64,000 bases of DNA from CAZEKB01 sp964512225 (lineage in GTDB: Bacteria > Myxococcota_A > UBA796 > UBA9615), in contig CAZEKB010000009.1 of assembly GCA_964512225.1 (NCBI GenBank), forward strand, positions 31,964-95,963. The letters run 5' to 3'. Position numbers and translations under genes: made by a program. Shown one piece after another: positions 33,074-40,680 of this stretch. Under the pieces are notes generated by a model. The model had not been told where the DNA came from. It made no database searches and saw only the letters and a list, made by a program, of their open reading frames with translations. Numbering within the stretch: position 1 is the first letter of the stretch; every line of letters begins with the position of its first letter.

Positions 33074-35739
33074 CCGATCGGGTCGCTGCTCCCGGCGCCG
33101 GGCACCAGCGCGGTGGCGACGGCCGACAGCCCGAGGATCTCCACGAAGTGCGGCAGCCCGAGTTTCAGCAGCTCGCAGTCGAGCTGCTTGAGGAACAGGA
33201 AGTCGTCGACCTCGTCGTCCTCGAGGTCGAACACCCGGACGAAGGCCCCGGAGCTGAGGTCGTCGTGGCTGACGGTCATCCCCGCCTTGGCGTACAGCGA
33301 CAGGATCCCGTTGACCGCGTGGCGCGCGGACTCGTTGGCGGACTCCATCGTGCTCAGCCGGGTGAACGTCTTCATGTGGTTGCCCGCGAAGACGAGGCGC
33401 CCGAAGTAGACGTCGTAGCCGGGGTGCGTGTCGTTGCTCGCCGCCGCGACCGCCCGCTCCCACAGCTCGGGGTCGTCGAGGCGCCCCGGCCGGCCGCCCC
33501 ACTCGCCCTTCTTGGCCGTCAGGAACGGCGTCTTGTTGTGGGAGAACTTCCCGGTGGCCGGGTTGTAGACGAGGTTGGTGTCGACGTGGAACGCGACCGG
33601 CTCCGGCAGCGTCATGTGACCCCACTCCAGCCCCTCGCGGATGTCCAGCAGAACCTGCTCGGCCACCTGCCGCCGCGTGAGGTCGAAGAACCGGTCCAGC
33701 GGCGCCGTCGAGTCGTTGTTGGGGTCGCCGATCACCACGGACATCAGCCCCACGTAGCCCTCCCGCGCGCCGGGTCGCCGGGCTCGGTACTGCGTCTGGG
33801 AGATCGTCGAGAGCCCCCACCGCGAGTCCGGGAAGTACGTGTGCCCGGGCACGAGCGCGTAGTCGTGGCGGAAGTAGAACTGGACCCCCGGGAAGTGCCG
33901 GAGCGGCGACTGGGGGTAGTTCGGATCCCACCGCAGGTTCCCGCCCGAGGTGGGGTCCGCGATGGCCCAGTCGGCGATGCGCTGGATGTCGCTCGTGAGC
34001 ACCGGCGCGGACGGGTCGGCGGGATCGTGGAACCAGGGATCGACCGCGGACACCAGCGACGCCTTGCGGGCCCCCGAGGCCTGCCCGATCAGGCCCCGGC
34101 ACAGGTCCTGGGTCTCCAGCAGGGGGAGCGCCAGGAGCATGAACGCGTTGCAGAGGTACTTGTTGCCGCCGAGCGCCATCGCGAAGGGGCCGTGGCCGGC
34201 CGCCCACCCCGGCCCGGTGTCCTTGACCTTGAACTCGATGGAGTGGACGTTCATCGCCCCCACGGACACCGGGTTCGGGTCCGTGTAGAGGCCGCTCTCC
34301 TGCATCGAGAGCAGGGTCCCCTTGACGAACTTCACCCCCATGTCCTCGAGGTACGTCTTCCAGTGGTCGAACCAGACCTCCGTGGTGGGACCCTTGAGGG
34401 AGCCGTCCCGGAACCCGTCCGGCCGCGTGTGGTCGAGCATGATCTGCATCGACACGGACCCGAAGCTGCGGGCGTCCGCGGTCTGCGAGTCCAGGCCGAC
34501 GAGCGCCTTCGGCCAGTGCTGCAGCGAGTGGATGAACCCCGGGCTCCCGCTGTTGCCGTCCAGGTAGTCGAACCAGCTGTCCTTCGAGTACTCGGCCCGC
34601 CGCGCCTTGCACGACGTCATGTACTGCAGGACCTTCACCGTGTACCGCGCCATGTCCGCGCTGACCCAGTCGAGGTCTTCGTACTGGGCGCGGATGGCCT
34701 CGACCGTGTCTTCCCAGGACTTCGGGCGCGTGCGCAGCATCAGCCGGGGCGGCGGTCCGCCCTGGCCCGACGGGTCCGCCTCGGGCGCGAACGCGTGGTG
34801 CTCGATCGAGCGCAGCATGTCGAACACGGTGTGGGGCTCCACCACCTTGTCCGTGGTGGGGGACTCGCCGTCCACGCCGCGCGCGACCACACGATCGCGG
34901 GAGCCGGACGGCGCCTCGCCGAGGATCGGCGTCCGCTTCATGGTGTCCAGGAGGTTGCGATAGAAGCGCGGGAAGAGGCGGTACCCGTGCTCACCGGGCA
35001 GGAGCAGGTCGTCGAGGAGGACCCCCCCGCAGCCTCGTCGCGTCCCCACGAAGTCCGAGTCCGGCCCCTCGCCGGAGCTGTCCAGCTCGGGGGTGAGGAT
35101 CTGCCAGTCGACCTGGACCTTCAGGAGGGGGGGGACCTGGCTGGTGCGCCAGATGTTCGCGAGGTTGATCTGCGGGTCGAGCAGCTGCTGGATCTTGCGG
35201 GATCGGGACAGGGCCAGCGCGAACGACACGCTGTGGACGTCCGCGTAGGCCTTGTCGGCGACCGTCGCGGACAGGGGCAGGCTCTCACCGGGCTCGGTCC
35301 GCGCCCACACGTGGATCGGCAGCTTCTCGCCCTGGTTCGCCGCGACCTTGTAGGCCTTGAGGAGCTCGAGGAAGTCCGCCTGCAGCGCGCCGAGCTTCGC
35401 GTTCGACGCCGGGGTCAGGAGGACGTCGGACCGACGGAACTCGAGCACCGTGCCTTCGACCCGGGCCGTGGGGCTGTCCTTGTCCCACAGGTCCTGGACG
35501 TCGACCATCGCGCCGGGCACGGCCGCGCCGCGCGCCCACTTCCGGAACGGCACGGGGTTGGCGCGGTTGAACTGGCTGCGGGCCATCCCGCCGAGCGCGG
35601 GCTTCGCCGGGTCCCGCTCGTCGCCGTCGCGCTCGACGACGAGGACGCGGAAGCCGCGCTGCGCGAGCTCGTGAGCGGCGGACAGCCCGGTCACGCCGGC
35701 GCCGAAGATCATGACCCTGCGGGGCACGGGGGTGACCAT
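32887..35739 (-). CDS. very large FAD/NAD(P)-binding oxidoreductase (phytoene desaturase-like superfamily)
   Basis: 950 residues, nearly twice the usual size of a phytoene-desaturase or amine-oxidase-type flavoprotein. The N-terminus VMIFGAGVTGLSAAHELAQRGFRVLVVERD is a dinucleotide-binding Rossmann fold (cited here as GAGVTGLSAAHELA and VLVVERD), followed by GGMARSQ, the usual FAD-contact Gly/Arg. The C-terminus has RLVFAGNHMKTF and ANESARHAVNGIL, the second FAD segment. The middle 650 residues are unusual and hold no motif I recognise. The last 25 residues (after GPGVVPGG) are antisense to well-conserved monooxygenase sequence and look spurious in composition. It ends the seven-gene polyprenyl operon and starts 2 bases after the SCP2-like gene. 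It probably oxidises or desaturates the operon's isoprenoid or lipid. Confidence 0.8.
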   Translation of the reverse strand: MVTPVPRRVMIFGAGVTGLSAAHELAQRGFRVLVVERDGDERDPAKPALGGMARSQFNRANPVPFRKWARGAAVPGAMVDVQDLWDKDSPTARVEGTVLEFRRSDVLLTPASNAKLGALQADFLELLKAYKVAANQGEKLPIHVWARTEPGESLPLSATVADKAYADVHSVSFALALSRSRKIQQLLDPQINLANIWRTSQVPPLLKVQVDWQILTPELDSSGEGPDSDFVGTRRGCGGVLLDDLLLPGEHGYRLFPRFYRNLLDTMKRTPILGEAPSGSRDRVVARGVDGESPTTDKVVEPHTVFDMLRSIEHHAFAPEADPSGQGGPPPRLMLRTRPKSWEDTVEAIRAQYEDLDWVSADMARYTVKVLQYMTSCKARRAEYSKDSWFDYLDGNSGSPGFIHSLQHWPKALVGLDSQTADARSFGSVSMQIMLDHTRPDGFRDGSLKGPTTEVWFDHWKTYLEDMGVKFVKGTLLSMQESGLYTDPNPVSVGAMNVHSIEFKVKDTGPGWAAGHGPFAMALGGNKYLCNAFMLLALPLLETQDLCRGLIGQASGARKASLVSAVDPWFHDPADPSAPVLTSDIQRIADWAIADPTSGGNLRWDPNYPQSPLRHFPGVQFYFRHDYALVPGHTYFPDSRWGLSTISQTQYRARRPGAREGYVGLMSVVIGDPNNDSTAPLDRFFDLTRRQVAEQVLLDIREGLEWGHMTLPEPVAFHVDTNLVYNPATGKFSHNKTPFLTAKKGEWGGRPGRLDDPELWERAVAAASNDTHPGYDVYFGRLVFAGNHMKTFTRLSTMESANESARHAVNGILSLYAKAGMTVSHDDLSSGAFVRVFDLEDDEVDDFLFLKQLDCELLKLGLPHFVEILGLSAVATALVPGAGSSDPIGQLLSALTNTTQTASSAQQIANLINVILGPGVVPGGARGIERCAARCASRVRKAVRSRRSAS

Positions 35740-35741
35740 CC

Positions 35742-36143
35742 CTACTCCTCCACCTCGGACCTGAAGCGGTCCCTCAGTTCCACGAAACCGGGCGCGCGGA
35801 CCGCGGCTCCCAGGTACACCATCAGCGCGTCGTGGAAGACGACCAGCTCATCGGCCGAGCCGCGCAGGCGCAGCCGATCGCCGAGCGCGGAGGCGATCAA
35901 CGTCGTCTCCCCCTCGAGCAGGGAGAGGATCTCCCGACCCGACGTCTGCAATTCTACGCCGGCCTCATCGCCGGGATCGACGACCCCGACGCGATTTCCG
36001 TCGCTCGCGATGGCGAAGCGCGGCCCGTCCACGGTCACGGCGACGCGCCGACCCCCCAGCGTCCGGGCGAGGCGCCGGTACAGGTGGGGGATCTCGGCCT
36101 CCATGCGCTCGAGCGAGTCCGCCAGGAACGCCGCGAAGTCCAT
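35742..36143 (-). CDS. small SCP2-like (sterol-carrier fold) protein
   Basis: 133 residues. The pattern RVAVTVDGPRFAIAS, AGVELQTSGREILSLLEGE, TLIASALGDRLRLRG, SADELVVFHDALMVYLGAAVR follows SCP2-type lipid-binding domains (a short sheet, then TS..IL.LL.G...L..A, then a C-terminal helix). This assignment is by pattern and is moderate. It would carry or present a hydrophobic molecule. Its ATG shares a base with the TGA of the CrtC-like gene (TGATG), and the next gene, the large oxidoreductase, starts 2 bases after its stop, so it is deep inside a co-translated operon. The open frame continuing to 37109 is shadow. Confidence 0.65.
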   Translation of the reverse strand: MDFAAFLADSLERMEAEIPHLYRRLARTLGGRRVAVTVDGPRFAIASDGNRVGVVDPGDEAGVELQTSGREILSLLEGETTLIASALGDRLRLRGSADELVVFHDALMVYLGAAVRAPGFVELRDRFRSEVEE

Positions 36144-37237
36144 CAGGCCCCCAGGAACTCGAAGATGGTCGGGCACTCCACCGCGAAGTCCTCGCCACGC
36201 ACGGTCCCCCGGACGCTGAGCCGCCCCGCGACCTCGTTGATGATCGTGACGCCCAGGTCGTCGTCGTTGGGGATGATCACCTGCGCGGCCTCGTGCGAGA
36301 CGAAGTCCGCCTCGAAGCGAGTATCGCCCGTGTCCGCCCGGATCTCGAGCCGCTCCGGCACGTCGATCGCCCGCCCGGGGGCGATCAGGGCCATCGCCCG
36401 GGGAGTCTTGGCGATGCGCTCCTGGCGCAGCTGCCCGCGCCGGACGACCGAGATCTCGGACCCTCGAAGCACCCGCTGCTCCCGGGCTCCGCGCCACAGG
36501 AACACCCCCTGCATCATCACGCGGGTGTGAGCCCGGTCGGAGAGGCGCACGAAGACGAACGACCAGGGGTCGGCCGGGTCGCGCGGCAGGCCGAACCCCC
36601 ACTCCCAGGCGAAGTCGCGGCCCCAGCGGAAGCGACCCCAGTTGTGGTCGTGGTAGGCGGGGACGTCCGCGAACCGGTGGACGCGGCCGTCGATCGTGAC
36701 CGTCCCCGACGCGAGCAGGCGGGGGATCACCAGCCAGTTGATCGGAGGACCGTCGCGCACGGTGACGTTGTGCACGATCGACGGCATCGTCACGGGGCGC
36801 AGCACCGCGTCGATGGCCACCGGCTCGTCTCGCAGGGCCGCCCGCAGGTGGTACACGCCGCCGCCCCAGCGCATGCGGTGGGGGCCGAGACGCACCTCGC
36901 GGCTGCCCGCGGGGGCGTGCACGACGTCCGCGGACCACCGGTCCACGTCGCCGATCCAGCGGCGCTCGCGCGCGAGCATCGTCAGCCGCGCCGCCTCGTA
37001 CCTCCTCGCCCGCGGCCCCTCCTCCGGGGGCCGACCGTGCAGCTCGTCCACGAGGCTGAAGTTCACGAGGAGGTCGAAGCCGTCGCCGTAGATGCAGTAG
37101 TGGAACCACTCCTTGTGACCCCCCTCCCCGGCCGAAGCGCGCGGGACGCGGCGCACGCGGTCCCCCCGGGTGAGGGCGCGACGAACCGCGTGCACGGACG
37201 CGTCGGGCAGGCCCCCCGACCCCGGAGAGAACGACAT
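36143..37237 (-). CDS. CrtC/AttH-like lipocalin-fold protein
   Basis: 364 residues without a signal peptide. The blocks HKEWFHYCIYGDGFDLLVNFSL (cited as HKEWFHYCIYGDGFD and LLVNFSL) and ADVPAYHDHNWGRFRWG with AWEWGFGL are those of the hydroxyneurosporene synthase CrtC / AttH superfamily, a double lipocalin-like domain; YxDHNWG is the family's best-kept motif. CrtC hydrates carotenoid ends; AttH-type and AsqO-like relatives hydrate or isomerise other hydrophobic molecules. The polyprenyl synthase and phytoene-desaturase-like enzyme in the same operon make an isoprenoid substrate likely. No phytoene synthase is in the window, so a classical carotenoid pathway is not shown. Confidence 0.78.
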   Translation of the reverse strand: MSFSPGSGGLPDASVHAVRRALTRGDRVRRVPRASAGEGGHKEWFHYCIYGDGFDLLVNFSLVDELHGRPPEEGPRARRYEAARLTMLARERRWIGDVDRWSADVVHAPAGSREVRLGPHRMRWGGGVYHLRAALRDEPVAIDAVLRPVTMPSIVHNVTVRDGPPINWLVIPRLLASGTVTIDGRVHRFADVPAYHDHNWGRFRWGRDFAWEWGFGLPRDPADPWSFVFVRLSDRAHTRVMMQGVFLWRGAREQRVLRGSEISVVRRGQLRQERIAKTPRAMALIAPGRAIDVPERLEIRADTGDTRFEADFVSHEAAQVIIPNDDDLGVTIINEVAGRLSVRGTVRGEDFAVECPTIFEFLGA

Positions 37238-37242
37238 CGTGA

Positions 37243-37554
37243 TCAGCGCAGCAGGGCGCGCAGCGGGGCCCGATCGACGGGCGTCTCCGCCGACGGCCGG
37301 GTCACGTCCGCCGCGGCCTCGGCGAGCACCGCGTCGAGCCGCTCCTTGAGGCGAACGGCCCCCACCGCGGCGAGCACGAACGGGTCGTCGACGGCGAGCG
37401 GCTCGACCCCCTCGGGGGCGGGTTCCCCGGGAACGTAGCGCTCCATCAGCGCGTCGAGCTCGCCCGAGAGGGACGCGAGACCCACCATCGCCTGGAAGAA
37501 CAGGTTGCCCCGGTCCCAGTCGCGGATCCGCCCGTCAAGCGCCGGGGCGGCCAC
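37243..37554 (-). CDS. small hypothetical protein of the polyprenyl operon
   Basis: 103 residues from a GTG at 37554, overlapping the end of the upstream gene by 20 bases and ending 5 bases before the CrtC-like gene. It is helical and acidic with no signal peptide: RIRDWDRGNLFFQAMVGLASLSGELDALMERYV, here cited as NLFFQAMVGLASLSGELDAL, then VDDPFVLAAVGAVRLKERLDAVLAEA. No family is recognised. Its place in the middle of the operon and its coupling argue that it is real. Confidence 0.6.
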   Translation of the reverse strand: MAAPALDGRIRDWDRGNLFFQAMVGLASLSGELDALMERYVPGEPAPEGVEPLAVDDPFVLAAVGAVRLKERLDAVLAEAAADVTRPSAETPVDRAPLRALLR

Positions 37555-37918
37555 CGGTCTCCTCCAGCAGGCGGGACAGCATGGGCTCGAGCGGCTCGGC
37601 CGCGATGGCCTGCAGGAACGACTCCATGAGCACGCTCGGCAGCATCTCGGCCGCGTCGTCCGTGAGCGCGGACATGGTGGTCACGTCCCACACGACGCGC
37701 CCGCGACGCACCAGCTCCGAGTCGGCGAGGCGACGCGCCAGCTCCGCTCCGTCCGGCGTCGCGGCGTGGGCGCGGCCCTCTTCCACCAGGCTCCGGAAGG
37801 CGGCCTGCGCGGCCGCGGGGTGGTGAAGCAGGACGCGCTGGAGCGCCCGGAGGCCCCGGTGGATCGGCTCCTCGGGCGACCGGAACTCCAGGACCGGACG
37901 GCGCGGGCCGTCGCTCAC
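37535..37918 (-). CDS. small hypothetical protein of the polyprenyl operon
   Basis: 127 residues from a GTG that overlaps the upstream TGA (GTGA). It is almost all helix: HRGLRALQRVLLHHPAAAQA, ELARRLADSELVRRGRVVWD, TDDAAEMLPSVLMESFLQAI, EPLEPMLSRLLEET. No signal peptide, Cys or known motif is visible. The continuation of the frame upstream to 38182 is the shadow of the next gene. It probably forms a small helical subunit with its neighbours; function is unknown. Confidence 0.6.
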   Translation of the reverse strand: MSDGPRRPVLEFRSPEEPIHRGLRALQRVLLHHPAAAQAAFRSLVEEGRAHAATPDGAELARRLADSELVRRGRVVWDVTTMSALTDDAAEMLPSVLMESFLQAIAAEPLEPMLSRLLEETGGRPGA

Positions 37919-38820
37919 TCCTCGGCCTCCTCGTCCGCCTCGATCGTGAGGCGCAGGGTGAGGGCGAGATCCACGAGGTCGGCGAGGCGTACGGCCGTCC
38001 CGGCGCTCCACGTCCCCCCGCGGGGGAAGCCTTCGTCCCCCGGATCGGCGGTCACGACGATCCCCTCGGCCCGCTCGTAGGCCTCGAGGCCCGCGACGCG
38101 GGGCAGGAACCGGAGCCGTGCCTCTCGCCGAAGGACCTCGCCGTTCGCCTGTCGCTGAATGAACTCGACCGTCTCCGGCCACGCCACGGACACCTGCATG
38201 GGCGACGCGTTGCGCAGGGTGAAGTCGCCGTGCCAGCCGCGCTCGTCCCCGATCGGCTCCAGCTCCACGACCTCCCAGCCGCCGACCGCGACCCGCGGCG
38301 AGCCCGGCTCACCCATCCAGGAGTCCCCGTAGGCGCGGGTCACCTTCAGCAGCTGCTGCCACGTGCGGACGTGGGCGGCCCCGAGCTCGAACAGGATGTC
38401 CCCGAAGCCCACCGAGGGCCCGTCGTTCGCCGGTCGTCCGCCGTACCCGAACCCGCCGCGGCCCCGGGCCGCCTCCGCGTCCTTGAGCCGCTGGACCCCG
38501 CGCAGCGCTTCGACCGCCGTGTCCATCGTGACCCGCCGGAGCTGCTTGACGAGCCCGAACTCCCGCGCCGCGGGGGTGTCCGTGGGCGCGGCCCCCTCCG
38601 CCTGGTCGTTGGGGACCGTCGCCCCGGGGTAGAAGCCCGCGCCGCCGCCGCGGCCCTCGCGTCGGCCCAGGCCGTGCAGGTACTGCGCCAGCCGGCGACG
38701 CTGCACGTGGTCCGGCTCGAACTCCTCGCCCATGGAGGCGAGGTACTCCTCGAGCTGGTCCTGGTAGGGGTGCCGGGCCTCCTCGTCGCCGCCGCTGGGC
38801 TCGTACTCGTTGTTCGCCAC
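37915..38820 (-). CDS. hypothetical two-part protein of the polyprenyl operon
   Basis: 301 residues from a GTG with GGAGG 4 bases upstream, which fixes the start. The N-terminal 150 residues are acidic and helical, with a Gly/Arg-rich loop (GLGRREGRGGGAGFYPG) and the helix FGDILFELGAAHVRTWQQLL. Residues about 165-290 are beta-rich: VAVGGWEVVELEPIGDERGW, FTLRNASPMQVSVAWPE, RREARLRFLPRVAGLEAYE, VRLADLVDLALTLRLTIE, resembling an Ig-like sandwich. There is no signal peptide. I do not recognise the family. It starts 9 bases after the polyprenyl synthase stop and overlaps the next gene by 4 bases. Confidence 0.65.
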   Translation of the reverse strand: MANNEYEPSGGDEEARHPYQDQLEEYLASMGEEFEPDHVQRRRLAQYLHGLGRREGRGGGAGFYPGATVPNDQAEGAAPTDTPAAREFGLVKQLRRVTMDTAVEALRGVQRLKDAEAARGRGGFGYGGRPANDGPSVGFGDILFELGAAHVRTWQQLLKVTRAYGDSWMGEPGSPRVAVGGWEVVELEPIGDERGWHGDFTLRNASPMQVSVAWPETVEFIQRQANGEVLRREARLRFLPRVAGLEAYERAEGIVVTADPGDEGFPRGGTWSAGTAVRLADLVDLALTLRLTIEADEEAEE

Positions 38821-38829
38821 GCCGCCTCC

Positions 38830-39852
38830 CTACTTGTCCCGCGCCACCACGTACGTCATCAGCTCCTCGAGGAAGTCGCGATGCACCCCCGGTCGGAGCG
38901 TCTCCGAGAGGCCCTGCAGGCGCTTCTTCGCCGCCAGGGCCCGCATCGTCGCGAAGTCCTCGCCGTGCCGCATGCTCCCACACCCGCCCAGCCGCGCCAA
39001 CAGCCAGGAGACGTCCTCCGCGCTCTTCTGGGCGCGGGGCGTCTCCAGCACTCGGCGGGCCCGGGCCACGTCCTCGGCGGGGGCCGCGCGCATGAAGTGG
39101 ATCAGCATGAGGGTGTGCTTTCCCTCCCACAGATCGCCGCCGATCTCCTTGCCGTACTCGTGCTCGTCGGCCTGCAGGTTGAGGAGGTCGTCCTTGATCT
39201 GGAACGCCGCCCCCATCAACGACCCGAGCAGACGCAGCCGCACGATCTGGTCGGGCGACGCCCCCGCGGCGATCCCGCCCACGACCATCGGCGTCAGGAA
39301 CGTGTACCAGCTCGTCTTCTTGTGGACCATGCGGAGGTAGTCCCGCTCGTCCAGGTCCCAGGTGCGGTTGCGCACCCACGCCAGCTCCATCGCCTGGCCC
39401 TCGGTGGACTCCACCGCCATCCGGCGGACCGCATCGAGGATGCGCAGGGCCCGCCCGAGGTCGAGGAGCTGCATGTTGTCGAGCAGCGGCCCCAGCGCCA
39501 GCGCCAGCATCGCGTCGCCGACGTTCACCGCGATGGGCACGCCGTGCTGCTGGTGCAGCGTGGGCCGGTCCCGACGGAGCAGGGAGCCGTCCTCCACGTC
39601 GTCGTGGATGAGGAAGGCGTTGTGATACAGCTCGAGGACGGCGGCGGTGGGCAGGATCGCCTGGAGCTTGCCGCCCATGGACCGACACACCGCCACGGCG
39701 AGCGCCGGGCGGAGCATCTTCGCCTTGCGCAGCGGGTAGTCCAGGACGAGGCGATACAGGTCCTCGTTGCGCCGCGAGTCCGAGGGCACGATCCGCTCGA
39801 TCTCGTCGAGCACCAGCGCCCGCACCTCGTCCAGATAGGCGTTCAGGTCCAA
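38830..39852 (-). CDS. polyprenyl diphosphate synthase (trans-isoprenyl, IspA/GGPPS class)
   Basis: 340 residues from a TTG start. The first Asp-rich motif is NAFLIHDDVEDGSLLRRDRP (about 80-99) and the second is AAFQIKDDLLNLQADEHEYG; both bind Mg-diphosphate. LRPALAVAVCRSMGG and EGQAMELAW are further conserved blocks. The residues before the first motif (AAVLELYHN) include an aromatic that often limits chain length, suggesting a short or medium product, but this is not certain. The C-terminus after about 245 (LGGCGSMRHGEDFATMRALA) is usual. It makes the allylic diphosphate for the operon and is its first gene. The TTG lies 8 bases after a TAGACT -10-like word. The frame upstream of 39852 is shadow. 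Confidence 0.93.
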   Translation of the reverse strand: MDLNAYLDEVRALVLDEIERIVPSDSRRNEDLYRLVLDYPLRKAKMLRPALAVAVCRSMGGKLQAILPTAAVLELYHNAFLIHDDVEDGSLLRRDRPTLHQQHGVPIAVNVGDAMLALALGPLLDNMQLLDLGRALRILDAVRRMAVESTEGQAMELAWVRNRTWDLDERDYLRMVHKKTSWYTFLTPMVVGGIAAGASPDQIVRLRLLGSLMGAAFQIKDDLLNLQADEHEYGKEIGGDLWEGKHTLMLIHFMRAAPAEDVARARRVLETPRAQKSAEDVSWLLARLGGCGSMRHGEDFATMRALAAKKRLQGLSETLRPGVHRDFLEELMTYVVARDK

Positions 39853-39871
39853 GGGCCGGCAGTCTACTCCG

Positions 39872-40672
39872 ATGCGTCGAGACGTCGCCGGGCTGGAGGT
39901 CTTCGTCGCGGACGACGGCGAGGGGATCCCGGTCGTGCTGCTGCACGGCAACCCCGACGCCCACGACACGTGGGACGCGGTCGTCCGACGCCTGCCCGGC
40001 CTGCGCTGCGTCCGCCCCGACATGCCGGGGTTCGGAGGCTCCCCCGAGCCCCCGCCGAGCTTCGACTACCTCGCCCCGAGCACCGTCCCCCTGTGGGACG
40101 CGCTGCTGGCGGAGCTGCCCCCGGCCGTGGTCGTCGTGCACGACTTCGGGGGCCCCTGGCTGCTGCCCTGGGTGGCCCGCAACCCCGACCGGGTCCGCGG
40201 GCTGGTGATCTGCAATACGATCATCACCCCCGGGTACCGATGGCACCCGTTCGCGCGCTTCTGGCAGACGCGCGGGCTCGGGGAGGTGTGGCTCCGGGTC
40301 AACCCGCGCTGGGTGTTCCGCCGGGAGATGCGGCGAGGGTCCCGGGGGCTGCCGGTCGAGTACGCCGACGCCTGCCACGCGCGGGCGACCCCGGCGATGC
40401 GGCGGAGCGTGCTCCGGACCTACCGGAGTCACGCGCGGCCCGACATCGTCTTTCGGGATGAGCTGCCCCGCCTCCAGGCCGCGATCGCGTCGATCCCGGT
40501 GCGGGTCGTATGGGGCGCCCGGGATCCGTACATCGACGTCGCCGAGGCGTCCGCGTTCGGCGTGGAGCCCCGGGTCGTCGTCGACGTGGGCCACTGGGTA
40601 CACATCGAGCGACCCGAGGCCGTGGCGGACGCGATCCGAGCCGTGATCGAGGCCGGCGCCGCGCCGGGGTAA
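39872..40672 (+). CDS. alpha/beta hydrolase of the haloalkane dehalogenase / epoxide hydrolase type
   Basis: 266 residues. The oxyanion-side HGNP (about 26-29, LLHGNPDAHDTW) and the nucleophile elbow VVHDFGGPW with Asp91 instead of Ser mark the Asp-nucleophile branch, as in haloalkane dehalogenases and epoxide hydrolases. RPDMPGFGGS and the late GHWVHIERPEAVADAI with the catalytic His are present, as is VVWGARDPYID with the acid. It is soluble and without a signal peptide. It starts 19 bases from the divergent polyprenyl synthase start and is followed 8 bases later by a CAT/E2-fold gene. An epoxidised isoprenoid would be an attractive substrate, but that is inference. Confidence 0.85.
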   Translation: MRRDVAGLEVFVADDGEGIPVVLLHGNPDAHDTWDAVVRRLPGLRCVRPDMPGFGGSPEPPPSFDYLAPSTVPLWDALLAELPPAVVVVHDFGGPWLLPWVARNPDRVRGLVICNTIITPGYRWHPFARFWQTRGLGEVWLRVNPRWVFRREMRRGSRGLPVEYADACHARATPAMRRSVLRTYRSHARPDIVFRDELPRLQAAIASIPVRVVWGARDPYIDVAEASAFGVEPRVVVDVGHWVHIERPEAVADAIRAVIEAGAAPG

Positions 40673-40680
40673 CGTCGGTC

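Noticed and set aside
27786..36219. Several 950-1390-codon open frames opposite the kinase-ATPase and the large oxidoreductase
   Set aside because: High GC removes stop codons from other frames; the translations are low-complexity Arg/Val/Glu-rich and match no fold, while the frames annotated carry catalytic motifs.
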